Part shown: positions 53,803 to 63,225 of the stretch, in pieces
Numbering within the stretch: position 1 is the stretch's first letter
How the letters are laid out: each line of letters starts with the position of its first letter
Origin: JACDBE01 sp963714055
GTDB taxonomy: Bacteria; Actinomycetota; Acidimicrobiia; Spongiisociales; UBA5794
Direction: 5' to 3'
Assembly: GCA_963714055.1 (NCBI GenBank)
Contig: OY970227.1
Location: forward strand, 2,542,001-2,606,000
Length of the DNA stretch: 64,000 nt
The notes under the pieces: model-generated
Databases searched by the model: none
Told to the model about the DNA's origin: nothing
The model's input: the letters and a program-made list of their open reading frames with translations, nothing else
Translations under genes and position numbers: made by a program

Positions 53803-54942
53803 ATGATCGGCGACACCGAGCCCGCCTGCCTGGCGATCGCCGACATCTCCGGCTACACCGAGTACCTGGCCGGGGTAGAGCTGGAGCACGCCCAGGACAT
53901 CCTCGCCGACCTCGTCACCACGGTGGTCACCGCACTGCGACCGACCTTCCGCCTGGCCAAGCTCGAAGGCGACGCCGCCTTCGTGTACGCGCTCACCCCC
54001 GAGGTCGACGGGTCGATCCTCCTCGACACCCTGGAAGGGTGCTACTTCGCTTTTCGCCAACGGCTGTTCTCGATCCGCCGGGCCTCGACGTGCAATTGCG
54101 ACGCATGCGAGCGCATCCCCGGCCTCGATCTGAAGATCGTCGTCCACCACGGAAGGGTGGTCGTCCACGAGATCGCCGGGACCTCCGAGCTGGTCGGGTC
54201 CGATGTCATCGTGGTCCATCGCTTGTTGAAGAACACGATCGACGCCGCGGCCTACGCCTTCATCTCTGACGCCTGCGTCGCCGTCGCCGGTCTCGACCCG
54301 GCGGCGCTGGGGATGGATCGCCACACCGAGGTGTACGACCACGTCGGTGAGATCGGCGGCTGGGTGCATCGCCTCGAGCCGGCCTGGCAGGAGTACCGGG
54401 ACCGCCAGCAGGTGTACATCGGCGAGGACGATGCGATGCTCGACTACGCCACCTTTGTGCCGGCGCAACCCGAGGTGGTGTGGGAGTTCATCTCGTCGCC
54501 GACGCTGCGGGCGGAGTGGGGAGCCGGGCTCGACCGGATCGACCAGCTCGACCCGTCGGGTCGGCGCCGGCCGGGGACGCTGAACCACTGCGTCCACGGC
54601 GCCGGGGTGATCCTCCAGGAGTTCATCGACTGGCGGCCGCCCCGGTACTTCAGCTCCCGGGCCACCGTGCCCGGTGGTCTCGTCGTCATCTCGACGCACG
54701 AGGTGGAGCCGGTGGAGGGCGGCGCCATCGTCCACGACCGCTTCCAGCGGCCCGACGACGAGGCGATGGCGCCGATGATGGAGGGGCTGAAGCAGATGCT
54801 CGACCAGGGCTATGAGATGGAGGCGGAGGCGCTCCGGGCGGCGGTCGCCCGGGCTCTCGCCGCTACCGCCGCCATCGCCGAGCCCGCCCTCCCGGAGTTC
54901 GACGAGCAGCGGAGGATGGCCACCGCGGTCGCCGGTCCCTAG
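53803..54942 (+). CDS. DUF2652 cyclase-like domain plus SRPBCC lipid-binding domain
   Basis: Residues about 1-195 form a DUF2652 module related to class III nucleotide cyclases (ACLAIADISGYTEYLAG, KLEGDAAFVYA, VHHGRVVVHEIAG). Residues about 210-350 form an SRPBCC/START-like hydrophobic-ligand pocket (FVPAQPEVVWEFISSPTLRAEW). A short CNCDAC cluster at about 98-103 may bind a metal. The protein follows the acyl-CoA synthetase on the same strand, so the SRPBCC pocket might hold an acyl ligand (inference). Cyclase activity is doubtful because the full metal/substrate residue set was not seen. Confidence 0.82.
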   Translation: MIGDTEPACLAIADISGYTEYLAGVELEHAQDILADLVTTVVTALRPTFRLAKLEGDAAFVYALTPEVDGSILLDTLEGCYFAFRQRLFSIRRASTCNCDACERIPGLDLKIVVHHGRVVVHEIAGTSELVGSDVIVVHRLLKNTIDAAAYAFISDACVAVAGLDPAALGMDRHTEVYDHVGEIGGWVHRLEPAWQEYRDRQQVYIGEDDAMLDYATFVPAQPEVVWEFISSPTLRAEWGAGLDRIDQLDPSGRRRPGTLNHCVHGAGVILQEFIDWRPPRYFSSRATVPGGLVVISTHEVEPVEGGAIVHDRFQRPDDEAMAPMMEGLKQMLDQGYEMEAEALRAAVARALAATAAIAEPALPEFDEQRRMATAVAGP

Positions 54943-54990
54943 GCTCCCGAGTGGGGCGCTGCCGCTTCGAGCGCTCCCGCCACCCCTATC

Positions 54991-57603
54991 GTGACGGCCA
55001 TGTCGGCCCGTCCCCAGGCTCAATCGTTCGCCCTCGTCGGCTGGCTCGTACGCCGCCCGCGGTGGCAGCGGATCGTCGGGGCGGTCGTGCTCGTCCTGCT
55101 CGTGACCTGGTCGGCGTTGCAGGCTGTCGCCGGGATCGTCCTCGATCGATGGTGGTTCGACACCGTCACCGCGGCCGAGGTGTGGTCGACCATCGTCGGC
55201 GCCCAAGTGCTGCTCGCCCTCGCTGCCATCTTGGTCAGTGCGGCCGTGCTGGGGAGCTCCGTGTGGCTGCCGCTGACCGGCTACGACGACCCCGACCCCG
55301 AGGTGTCGTCGATGGTCGACCGCTACCGGGTCCGGATGGGTCCCGCCCATCGGTGGCTGATGATCGGGTTCGCCGTCTTCCTCGTGCTCCGCATCGGGCT
55401 CGCCGCCATGGACCAGTGGCAAGTGTGGCTGCTGTACCGCCACGGTGACTCGCTGGGCCGGCCCATTCCCGAAGTCGGCGGCGACCTCGGCTTCTACCTG
55501 TTCCGCCTCCCGTTCCTGACGGTGGTGAGCGGCTGGCTGCGACAACTGGTGCTGGCCGGGCTCGGCCTCGCCGCCTTCGGCTACGCCTTCGCTGGTCATC
55601 TCCACCTTCCCTTCTCGGGGCGGAGCTCGAGCCGGAGGGCGGTCACCCACCTCGCCGTACTCGGCGCCGTGTTCGCCGTGCTCCAGGCGCTCGACTACGT
55701 GCTCGTCCGCCGCCCGGCGTATGCCTTCGATGATCGGGGCGCCTTCCACGGCCCTGGGTACACCGACATCACCGTCGGGATCCCGGCGACCTGGCTGCTG
55801 GCGGTGGTCGCATTGGTGGCCGGGGTCACTCTCGTGCTCGCCGCCCGCCGAGGGAGGTGGCGAGTCGCCCTGGTGGTCCTGGGGGCGTGGGCGCTCCTGC
55901 ATCTGATGGCGGTGACCGTGGTGCCGGCTCTGGTGGAGCGTTTCGTGGTCCAACCCGCAGAGGCGGCCCACGAGTTGCCCCACATCGGCCACAACCTCGA
56001 CGCCACCCGGGCCGCCTACGGATTGGAGGCGGTGGACATGACGATCGCTCCGGTCGCCGACGGCCTCACCGAGCCACTGGATGACGCCGTTGCCGAGAAT
56101 CTCACCAGGGTGCCCCTGTTCGAGGCGGACCAACTGATCGACACCCTGCAGGTGCTCCAGGGGACCAGGGCGACAAGGATCACGGATGTCGATCTCGACC
56201 GCTACGACATCGACGGTGTCGTCAGGCCGGTGCTGGTGGCGGCGCGGAACTCCAGCCGAACCGACCTTCCCGAGGACGGATGGGTACAGACCCACCTCGT
56301 GTACACCCATGGCGACGGCGTGGTGGCCGTGCCCGCCGACGTTCCGGACCAGGACGGCCGTCCCGACGTCGATGCCCTTGCCGGTGTCCTTGCCCCGTCC
56401 AGGTCACAGCTCTACTTCGGCGAGCACCTCGCCGGCTGGTACGCCATCGTCGGCACCGAGCGCACCGAGCAGGGAGGGACTGCGTTCGCTGCCGACACGG
56501 GCATCCCCATCGCCTCCTGGTGGCGCCGGGCTGCGCTGGCGGTGACCGTGGGCGAGGTCGACCCGCTCCTGTCGTCGGAGCTCACCGGCGACTCTCAGCT
56601 GCTCTACCGTCGCGACGTGAGGGAGCGGCTGGCTGCCCTTGCTCCGTTCCTCAGCTTCGACGGCGACCCGTACCCCGTCATCACCGAGGACGGCGTGGTG
56701 TGGGTGGTCGACGGCTACACGACCGCCGCCACCTACCCATACTCCCAGTTCACCTCCCCGGCGAGCCTCGGCGCCACCGGGTTGCACGGCTCGGTCAACT
56801 ACGCGCACGCCTCGGTGAAGGCGACCGTCGACGCCTACGACGGCACCGTCCATCTCTACCGGACCGACGTGGGCGGAGCGGACGACCCGCTACTCGACGC
56901 CTGGGAGCGGATCTTCCCGGGGATCGTCGAGCCGATCTCGGGCCTCCCCGAGGAGGTCCGCGCCCACCTGCGCTACCCGCCGGACCTGCTGACGGTCCAG
57001 ACCGAGCTGCTCGGCCGCTACCACGTCGGCGACGCCGAGGCACTGTTCAGCGGTACGGACCGGTGGTCGGTGTCGACGGCGGCCAGCGTCGCCGTCGGCG
57101 AGGACCCCACCGGCGCGGCTCCGGCGGTGTCACTGTTGATGCCCCCCGGCGGGGTCGGCCCCGCGGGGCACTGGGTGGCGATCCGCCCCTACAGCCCGGG
57201 GGCGTCGGACAACCCGGCCGCCGGCCGCGACGAGCTGGCGGCGCTGGCGATCGCCGACCACGACGACCCCGAGCACCTGACGCTCCTCGCCGTCGAGCAA
57301 CGGGAGGGCCGCCAGGTGGCCACACCCCAGATCGCCCAAAGCGCCATCGACGCCGACCCGGTCACGGCCCGGGCTTTCTCCCTGCTCAACGACAACGGCT
57401 CCAAAGTGCAGTTCGGGCCGATGACCCCGCTGCCGATCGGCGCATCGCTGGTGTGGGCCCGCCCGATCATGGTGAGCGGGACGGCCTCGACGACGGTGCT
57501 CAGGCTGTACGGTGTCGCCGCCGTCTCCAACGGGATCGTCGGGTCCGGGTTCGACATGCCCCTGGCGATCGACGCCGCCGTGGACGCCGCCCCGGTGCCC
57601 TGA
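54991..57603 (+). CDS. UPF0182 family membrane protein
   Basis: The 870-residue protein has about seven N-terminal helices to about residue 320 (RWQRIVGAVVLVLLVTW, LDRWWFDTVTAAEVWSTIVGAQ). A long extracytoplasmic region follows, with HNLDATRAAYGL, RSQLYFGEHLAGWYAIVGTER and YVWVVDGYTTAATYPYSQ-like elements characteristic of UPF0182 (COG1615). Near the C-terminus are VWARPIMV and a LYGVAAV strand. Function is unknown; the family is widespread in actinobacteria. The start may be GTG at 54991 or ATG at 55000, and neither has a clear ribosome-binding site. Confidence 0.92.
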   Translation: MTAMSARPQAQSFALVGWLVRRPRWQRIVGAVVLVLLVTWSALQAVAGIVLDRWWFDTVTAAEVWSTIVGAQVLLALAAILVSAAVLGSSVWLPLTGYDDPDPEVSSMVDRYRVRMGPAHRWLMIGFAVFLVLRIGLAAMDQWQVWLLYRHGDSLGRPIPEVGGDLGFYLFRLPFLTVVSGWLRQLVLAGLGLAAFGYAFAGHLHLPFSGRSSSRRAVTHLAVLGAVFAVLQALDYVLVRRPAYAFDDRGAFHGPGYTDITVGIPATWLLAVVALVAGVTLVLAARRGRWRVALVVLGAWALLHLMAVTVVPALVERFVVQPAEAAHELPHIGHNLDATRAAYGLEAVDMTIAPVADGLTEPLDDAVAENLTRVPLFEADQLIDTLQVLQGTRATRITDVDLDRYDIDGVVRPVLVAARNSSRTDLPEDGWVQTHLVYTHGDGVVAVPADVPDQDGRPDVDALAGVLAPSRSQLYFGEHLAGWYAIVGTERTEQGGTAFAADTGIPIASWWRRAALAVTVGEVDPLLSSELTGDSQLLYRRDVRERLAALAPFLSFDGDPYPVITEDGVVWVVDGYTTAATYPYSQFTSPASLGATGLHGSVNYAHASVKATVDAYDGTVHLYRTDVGGADDPLLDAWERIFPGIVEPISGLPEEVRAHLRYPPDLLTVQTELLGRYHVGDAEALFSGTDRWSVSTAASVAVGEDPTGAAPAVSLLMPPGGVGPAGHWVAIRPYSPGASDNPAAGRDELAALAIADHDDPEHLTLLAVEQREGRQVATPQIAQSAIDADPVTARAFSLLNDNGSKVQFGPMTPLPIGASLVWARPIMVSGTASTTVLRLYGVAAVSNGIVGSGFDMPLAIDAAVDAAPVP

Positions 57604-57613
57604 CCGACCGGCG

Positions 57614-58492
57614 TCAGGCGACCGCCTCGGAATACTGCTCGATGATCGCGTCGATATCGCCCTCGGCGCGCACCCTGCCCTCCTCGATCCACAGGCCGCG
57701 GGTGCACTGGCGGCTCAGCTCGGTGAGGTTGTGGCTCACCACCATCAAGGTCCCGGCGTCGGACAGCAAGGCCCGCATGCGCTCCTCCGAGCGGCGTCGG
57801 AAGGCACGGTCACCCACCGCCAGCGCCTCGTCGATGAGCAGGATGCGGGGGTGGACGGACGTCGAGATGGCGAACTGGAGCCGAGCGCGCATGCCCGACG
57901 AGTACGTCCGCAGTGGCCGGTCGATCGCCTCGCCCAGCTGGGTGAACTCGACGATCTCGTCGATTCGCTCGTCAACCTCTCGCGACGTCATGCCCAGGGC
58001 GAGGCATCCGAGCCGGATGTTGCGCAGCCCGGAGGCGGCGGGGAGCAGAGTCTCGCCGACTCCGAGCAGCTTCGGCTCCTCGGCGACGAGGACCTCGCCC
58101 TCGGTGACCGGGAGCACCCCGCCGACCGCGGCGAGCAGGGTCGACTTGCCGGAGCCGTTGGCGCCGACGACGCCGATCGAGTCGCCTTCGTAGACGTCGA
58201 AGGAGACACCCCTGATGGCGTGGACGAGGGTGCGACTGGGGCCCGACCTGGTGGCGATCCGCTGGCGGATGGCGGCGCGGCGGTCTCCGAAGATCTCGTA
58301 ATCGATGACCAGGTCACGCACCCGGATCGACAGAGGGCGCACCTCGGGCAGCTCGATGTCCCTGGCCATCGGTCGCCGACGGGCGGCGCGCCGGTCGACA
58401 TCGGCGGGGTCCGGGGTCGAGCCTGTCTCCGGCTGCTCTGCTCCGGGCCGGTCTCGAATCGGTTTGTCGTCGGCGGGCTGGTCGAGGGTCAT
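57614..58492 (-). CDS. wzt: ABC-2 type polysaccharide export ATP-binding protein (Wzt-like)
   Basis: This ATPase of a Wzm/Wzt-type exporter drives transport of polysaccharide or teichoic-acid-like polymers. After a charged leader of about 50 residues, the ABC domain has Walker A GANGSGKST, Q-loop region PKLLGVGETLLP, signature TYSSGMRARL and Walker B ILLIDEALAVGD. The 292-residue length lacks the C-terminal carbohydrate-binding domain of O9a-type Wzt, which matches TagH/RfbE-like short forms. The ATG overlaps the permease stop by one base (TGATG); a GTG one codon earlier is possible. Confidence 0.9.
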   Translation of the reverse strand: MTLDQPADDKPIRDRPGAEQPETGSTPDPADVDRRAARRRPMARDIELPEVRPLSIRVRDLVIDYEIFGDRRAAIRQRIATRSGPSRTLVHAIRGVSFDVYEGDSIGVVGANGSGKSTLLAAVGGVLPVTEGEVLVAEEPKLLGVGETLLPAASGLRNIRLGCLALGMTSREVDERIDEIVEFTQLGEAIDRPLRTYSSGMRARLQFAISTSVHPRILLIDEALAVGDRAFRRRSEERMRALLSDAGTLMVVSHNLTELSRQCTRGLWIEEGRVRAEGDIDAIIEQYSEAVA

Positions 58493-59334
58493 CACGCCCT
58501 GCCGTAGCGCCACTCGGCCGCCCGGAAGAAGGCGAAGCCGCCGAACAGCGTGACGAGGGCGACGACCGTGGTCCAGAACACCGAACCGGGCATGACCTCG
58601 GTGCCGAGGAACACCCACCGGTAGAACTCGAGGATGTGTGCCACTGGGTTGGCGGCGATGATCGTGCGCAGCGTTTCGTTGTCGAGGGAGAGGAAGCGGT
58701 CGACCGGGAAGATGACCCCGGACATGTAGGTCAGTAGGCGGAAGAGGAACGGGATGATCTGCTGGACATCGCGGAAGGCGTCGTTCAGCCTGGCCGCGAT
58801 GAACGCGCCCCCGAGGTTCAGGGCGGTGTGGACCACCAGGACCAGCGGCAGCGCCAGCCATCGCTTGGACACGCCCTCTCCGGTGATCAGGGCCAACGCG
58901 ACGATCACGGCGAGCTCGAACCCGAACGCGAGCAGGCGGCTGATCGTCACCGAAACGGGTAACAGGCCCCGGGGGAAGCGGATGGATCGCATCAGCCCGC
59001 CGTTCGCCGAGATCGCCGTCGCCCCTCCGAGGACGGTGCGGCTGGTGAGGCCGAAGGCGAAGACGCCGATGGTGAGCCAGAGGATGTAGTTCTCGATCCC
59101 CCGGGTCACCTGGAGGACGACTGCGAAGATCAGGTAGTAGACGGCGACGCTGAGGATCGGGTTGCCGAGATGCCACAGGTTGCCGAGGAACGTGTTCTGG
59201 TGCGAGACCCGCAGTTCCTCGAACGGCATGGCGATGGCGAAGTCGCGCCGTTGCCACATCGCGGAGAGATAGCGGCCGAGCGGCAGGTCGGCCCGTACCG
59301 GCTCGAGGTGTGCAGTTGGATCGACGGCAGTCAT
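58492..59334 (-). CDS. wzm: ABC-2 type polysaccharide export permease (Wzm-like)
   Basis: This 280-residue membrane subunit has about six helices. The cytoplasmic start RDFAIAMPFEELRVSHQNTFLGNLWHLGNPIL and the last-loop LLTYMSGVIFPVDRF and NPVAHILEFYRW are typical of O-antigen/teichoic-acid exporters. The start is ATG. It is coupled to the ATPase gene. No glycosyltransferases are encoded in view, so the exported polymer is unknown. The 224-bp region before it, up to the RTX gene end, holds nothing recognised beyond a probable promoter. Confidence 0.9.
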   Translation of the reverse strand: MTAVDPTAHLEPVRADLPLGRYLSAMWQRRDFAIAMPFEELRVSHQNTFLGNLWHLGNPILSVAVYYLIFAVVLQVTRGIENYILWLTIGVFAFGLTSRTVLGGATAISANGGLMRSIRFPRGLLPVSVTISRLLAFGFELAVIVALALITGEGVSKRWLALPLVLVVHTALNLGGAFIAARLNDAFRDVQQIIPFLFRLLTYMSGVIFPVDRFLSLDNETLRTIIAANPVAHILEFYRWVFLGTEVMPGSVFWTTVVALVTLFGGFAFFRAAEWRYGRA

Positions 59335-59558
59335 GAGAACGCGAAAAGTGTAGAGGGCACCTTCGAATGGGGCCGGTATGGTCGACGACGTCTTCGCCGC
59401 AACCGTGCCGACGCCCGGGGGTCTGGCCTGGCCCCCGAATCGACCTCAGCGTAGCGGTCGGAGCGATCGGCCCCGCCCACACCGGAACCGGTCAGGCGAT
59501 CTTCGCGCCATCTACCCCGGATGTGGCGTCGTCGGATGCTCGGGCGAATCGACAGTTC

Positions 59559-61640
59559 TCAGGAGACGCTGATCCTCGTCTCGCAGGCGGTGCCGCTGTC
59601 CTGGCCGCTGCCACCGTTGCAGCTGTCCTTGCCGGCGCCGCCGTCCAGTGTGTCTGCGCCGGCGTTCCCCTTCAGGTCGTCGGCGCCACTTCCGCCCCAG
59701 AGCCCGTCGAGCCCGTTTCCGCCGTTGAGGATGTCGTTGCCGTTGTCACCGATGAGCTTGTCGGCGTCGTCGCCCCCGTTGAGCGTGTCGGCGCCGGTCC
59801 CCCCGGTGACCTTGTCGGCTCCGGTGCCGCCGTTCATGAGGTCGGCCCCGAAGCCGCCGTTGAGTGTGTCGTTCCCGGTGTCACCCCACATCAGGTCATC
59901 GCCCGACACTCCGTTGATGGTGTCGTTGCCCACACCGCCGCGCAGCTCGTCGACGTCGTTGCCGCCGTCGAGCGTGTCCGTGCCGTCGTCTCCCCACAGC
60001 TTGTCGACACCCTCTCCGGCGTTGAGCGAGTCGTTGCCCTTGCCGCCGCGAAGCTCGTCGTTGCCGGTGTCGCCGACGAGGGTGTCGGCGTTGTCACCAC
60101 CATCGAGGGAGTCCGAGCCCGTCCCGCCGAACAGATCGTCGTATCCGCCGCCGCCGACGAGGTCATCGTTGCCCTCGACGCCTCGCAACGTGTCGCTCCC
60201 GTCTCCTCCGTCGAGGCTGTCGTCGCCGTCCCCACCGCAGACGATGTCGTCGCCGGCGAGCCCGTTGACGGTGTCGTTGCCGGGCCCCGCATAGATCACG
60301 TCGTCGCCGCTGGTCCCGTCGAGGACATCGTCACCCTCGGTGCCGAGCAGGGTGGTGACCAGGCCGTCGCAGATGCCGGTGCCGTTGGCCAGGTGGAAAG
60401 CTGCCAGCGTGAGGCTGGAGGCATCGCCGAGGGTCACCAGCTGGGCGGCGTCGGCTCGGACGCCGACCAGGCGGTAGTTGAGGGGCACGGTGCCCGTTCC
60501 CCTGAACCCGATGTCGACTTGACCGGTGGTGTCGTCGAGCGCCAACACGCGGCCGCGGAGTCCGCCCGCCGGCACGTTGTAACCGACGTAGACGTGGCCC
60601 CCGGCGATGGCGCCGATGCTGATGTCCAGGGTCCCGGCGAGGCTGTTGTCGCCGGCGATGTTCACGTCGGCCAGGTACGTCCCTGCCGTCCCGAATGTCT
60701 CCACCAGTGCGCCGGAGGAAGACACCCGGGCGACCTCGATGTCGGCTGCGGTGAAGCACTCCGACCCCACCGGCTCGCACGTTTCGACCACCGGGTCGTC
60801 GACCGGGTGGAAGGCGGCGGTGATCGACCCATCGACCTGTACGTGGAGCTCGCCGGCTTCGGGGTACCAGTGGGGCACCGACCGGCCGGAGACCTGCACC
60901 GAGCCGCCGGCGCCGAAGCCCGAGTCGACCGCCCCGGCGGCGGTCAGCCTCGTGACCATGGTCGCCGTCCCGACCTCGTCCGTGGCGAGGAGGGCCACGC
61001 CACCTCCTGGGACGGACTCGATGTCGAGGGCGAAGCCGGGCAGCCAGTCGGCGTCGGCGGCCAGCAGGCTCGCCCCGGTCGCCCCGTCGAGCTTGCGATA
61101 GTCGGAGCCCGTGCAGTCGCCGTCCCCGCTCTCGAGGTTGACCACCCAGACATCGCCGGCCGAGTCCACCGTCATGCTGTGCGCCGGGGCGCAGGGGATG
61201 GCGGTGTCGACGGCGCCGCCGCCGAAGGCGGTGTCGAGGGCGCCGGCGCCGTCGAGCTTGACGACCCAAGTGGACGTGCCGGCGGTGGCGGCGACGAACA
61301 CCTCACCGTCGGTGTCGACGGCGATCCCGGCCACGTCCTCGGCGGCGGTCGCCAGGACATGGGTGGACACCCCGGACACTCCCCAAGTGGTGTCGAGCGC
61401 CCCCTTGTCGGTGTAGCGCTGCACCACGACCGATGCGGGATCGGCGTTCTCGTCGACCGCGGCAACGTAGACCAGCCCGTCTGCGTCGGTCGTCATCCGA
61501 CCGTCCGACAACTCGGCCGGCAGCGACTGCACGGCGAAGTCGCGGACCCTCCCGCCTGGTTCGGCGGTGCCTTCGGCGGCGGACAGCGGCGCCGCCATGC
61601 CGAAGACGACGAGCATCACCACTGAAACGAGCCTGGCCAC
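59559..61640 (-). CDS. Secreted RTX-type calcium-binding repeat protein
   Basis: This 693-residue protein has a Sec signal peptide (cleavage probably after LSAAEG at about residue 22). A delta-60 / beta-propeller-like N-terminal half follows, with recurring LDTxFGxxG motifs (KGALDTTWGVSG, AGALDTAFGGG, AGAVDSGFGAGG). About two dozen GGxGxDxLxG nonapeptides (about 430-680) form a calcium-binding beta-roll. It ends DSGTACETRISVS. There is no type I secretion ABC/HlyD pair nearby and a Sec signal is present, so export differs from the classical RTX route. The start is GTG, with a weak ribosome-binding site. Adhesion or enzyme function is unknown. Confidence 0.88.
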   Translation of the reverse strand: MARLVSVVMLVVFGMAAPLSAAEGTAEPGGRVRDFAVQSLPAELSDGRMTTDADGLVYVAAVDENADPASVVVQRYTDKGALDTTWGVSGVSTHVLATAAEDVAGIAVDTDGEVFVAATAGTSTWVVKLDGAGALDTAFGGGAVDTAIPCAPAHSMTVDSAGDVWVVNLESGDGDCTGSDYRKLDGATGASLLAADADWLPGFALDIESVPGGGVALLATDEVGTATMVTRLTAAGAVDSGFGAGGSVQVSGRSVPHWYPEAGELHVQVDGSITAAFHPVDDPVVETCEPVGSECFTAADIEVARVSSSGALVETFGTAGTYLADVNIAGDNSLAGTLDISIGAIAGGHVYVGYNVPAGGLRGRVLALDDTTGQVDIGFRGTGTVPLNYRLVGVRADAAQLVTLGDASSLTLAAFHLANGTGICDGLVTTLLGTEGDDVLDGTSGDDVIYAGPGNDTVNGLAGDDIVCGGDGDDSLDGGDGSDTLRGVEGNDDLVGGGGYDDLFGGTGSDSLDGGDNADTLVGDTGNDELRGGKGNDSLNAGEGVDKLWGDDGTDTLDGGNDVDELRGGVGNDTINGVSGDDLMWGDTGNDTLNGGFGADLMNGGTGADKVTGGTGADTLNGGDDADKLIGDNGNDILNGGNGLDGLWGGSGADDLKGNAGADTLDGGAGKDSCNGGSGQDSGTACETRISVS

Positions 61641-61726
61641 CGGCCACCCCCCTGAATTCCCATACCTCGAAACGGCCTACCGGCAGCGTACCGGACGTGG
61701 TGTTGTTACGACCGGGGCCGTTCGGC

Positions 61727-63225
61727 TCAATTCGCCTGCTCGGCGATCGACCGGAACGTCGGGGAGAGTGCGGGGTACAGATCCCGGTAGGTGGCGTGCG
61801 CCGCCTGGTACAGGGACACGTCGCCGGAGGGCTCGGCGGCGGGGGTCACCTGCACCGTCGCCTCGGCCGCCTCCTCGACCGAGGGATGCCAGCCGGCCCC
61901 GACCGAGGCGAGCAGGGCGGCCCCGTAGGCGGCCCCCTCCTCGGTGGCGACGGTGGCGATCCGGCCTCGAGGACGTCGGCGAGGATCTGGCGCCACAGCC
62001 CGCTGCGGGTCCCTCCGCCCGAGGCGCGGATCTCGGTCGGTTGGGGCAGGCCGGCGCCGGTCATGAGGTCGAGCCCGTCGCGCAGGCCGAAGGCCACGCC
62101 CTCGAGCACGGCCCTCGTCATGTGGCGCAGGTCGTGGCGCACGGTGAGGCCGACGAACGCTCCTCGCGCCAAGGGGTCCGGGTGGGGGGTGCGCTCACCG
62201 GTGAGGTACGGGAGGAAGAGCAACCCGTCGCTGGCTGCAGGCACCTCGGCGGCGCCCTCCACCAACTGGTCGAAGGTGGCGCCGGGGGCGACCGCGTCGC
62301 GGAGCCAGCGGAGGCTGCCCGCCGCCGACAGCATCACCCCCATCATGTGCCATCGGCCGGGGACGGCGTGGCAGAAGGAGTGGACCCGGCCCTGCGGCTC
62401 GATTGCCGGGCCCTCGGTGGTGGCGAAGACGACACCGGATGTCCCCAGTGACAGGGCGACGACCCCGGGGACGACGGCGCCGACACCGACGGCGTTGGCC
62501 GACTGGTCGCCGCCGCCGGCTACGACCGGCGTTCCCGCCCTGAGCCCGGTGGCGGCGGCGGCCGAGGCGTCGACGAGGCCGGTGATCTCCGGTCCCTCGA
62601 ACGTCGGCGGGCACAGGCTCGGGCCGATCGACAGCCGTTCGAGGATCTCCGGAGACCAGGTGCGTGCCGCCAGGTCGAAGAGAATGGTGCCCGACCCGTC
62701 GGCGACGTCGACCGCCCGCTCGCCGGTGAGACGGAACCTGACGTAGTCCTTGGGGAGGAGGATCGTCGCCACCCGCGCCCAGTTGTCCGGCTCGTGGCGG
62801 GCCACCCAGAGGAGCTTGGGGGCGGTGAACCCGGTGAGGGCGTCGTTCCCCGTGACCTGGATCAGTCGCTCGGCGCCGACCAGGCGGCGGATCTCGTCGC
62901 ACTCGGCGGCGGTTCGCTGGTCGTTCCACAGGATCGCCGGCCGCACCACGTCCCCTGCCTCGTCGAGGAGGACGGAGCCGTGCATCTGGCCGGTGAGGCC
63001 GACGGCCTCGACCTGTTCGCCGGCGACGCCGCTGACGGAGAGCACCTGACGGATGGCGGTGACGGTGGCATCCCACCACAGCTGCGGGTCCTGCTCGGTC
63101 CACAGTGGCTGTGGGGTGGCGTAGTCGTACTCACTCGACGCCACTCCGACCACTCCGCCGGCCCGGTCGACCAGGATCGCCTTGGTGGCGGTGGTCGACG
63201 AGTCGATCCCGAGCACGTGGCTCAT
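61727..63225 (-). pseudogene. xylB: Xylulokinase (FGGY family), interrupted by one frameshift
   Basis: Phosphorylates D-xylulose to xylulose-5-phosphate. The N-terminal domain has GIDSSTTATKAILVD, GLTGQMHGSVLLD and LLPKDYVRFRLTGE. The C-terminal domain has SLGTSGVVFATTE, LPYLTGERTPHPDP and EIRASGGGTRSGLWRQILADVLEA. Restoring one base near 61,967 changes EAGSPPS to EARIATVATEEGAAYGAALLA and continues to the stop at 61727, giving a normal length of about 499 residues. Everything else is intact, so a sequencing error is the simplest explanation. The ATG overlaps the stop of the upstream gene by 4 bp. Confidence 0.85.
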
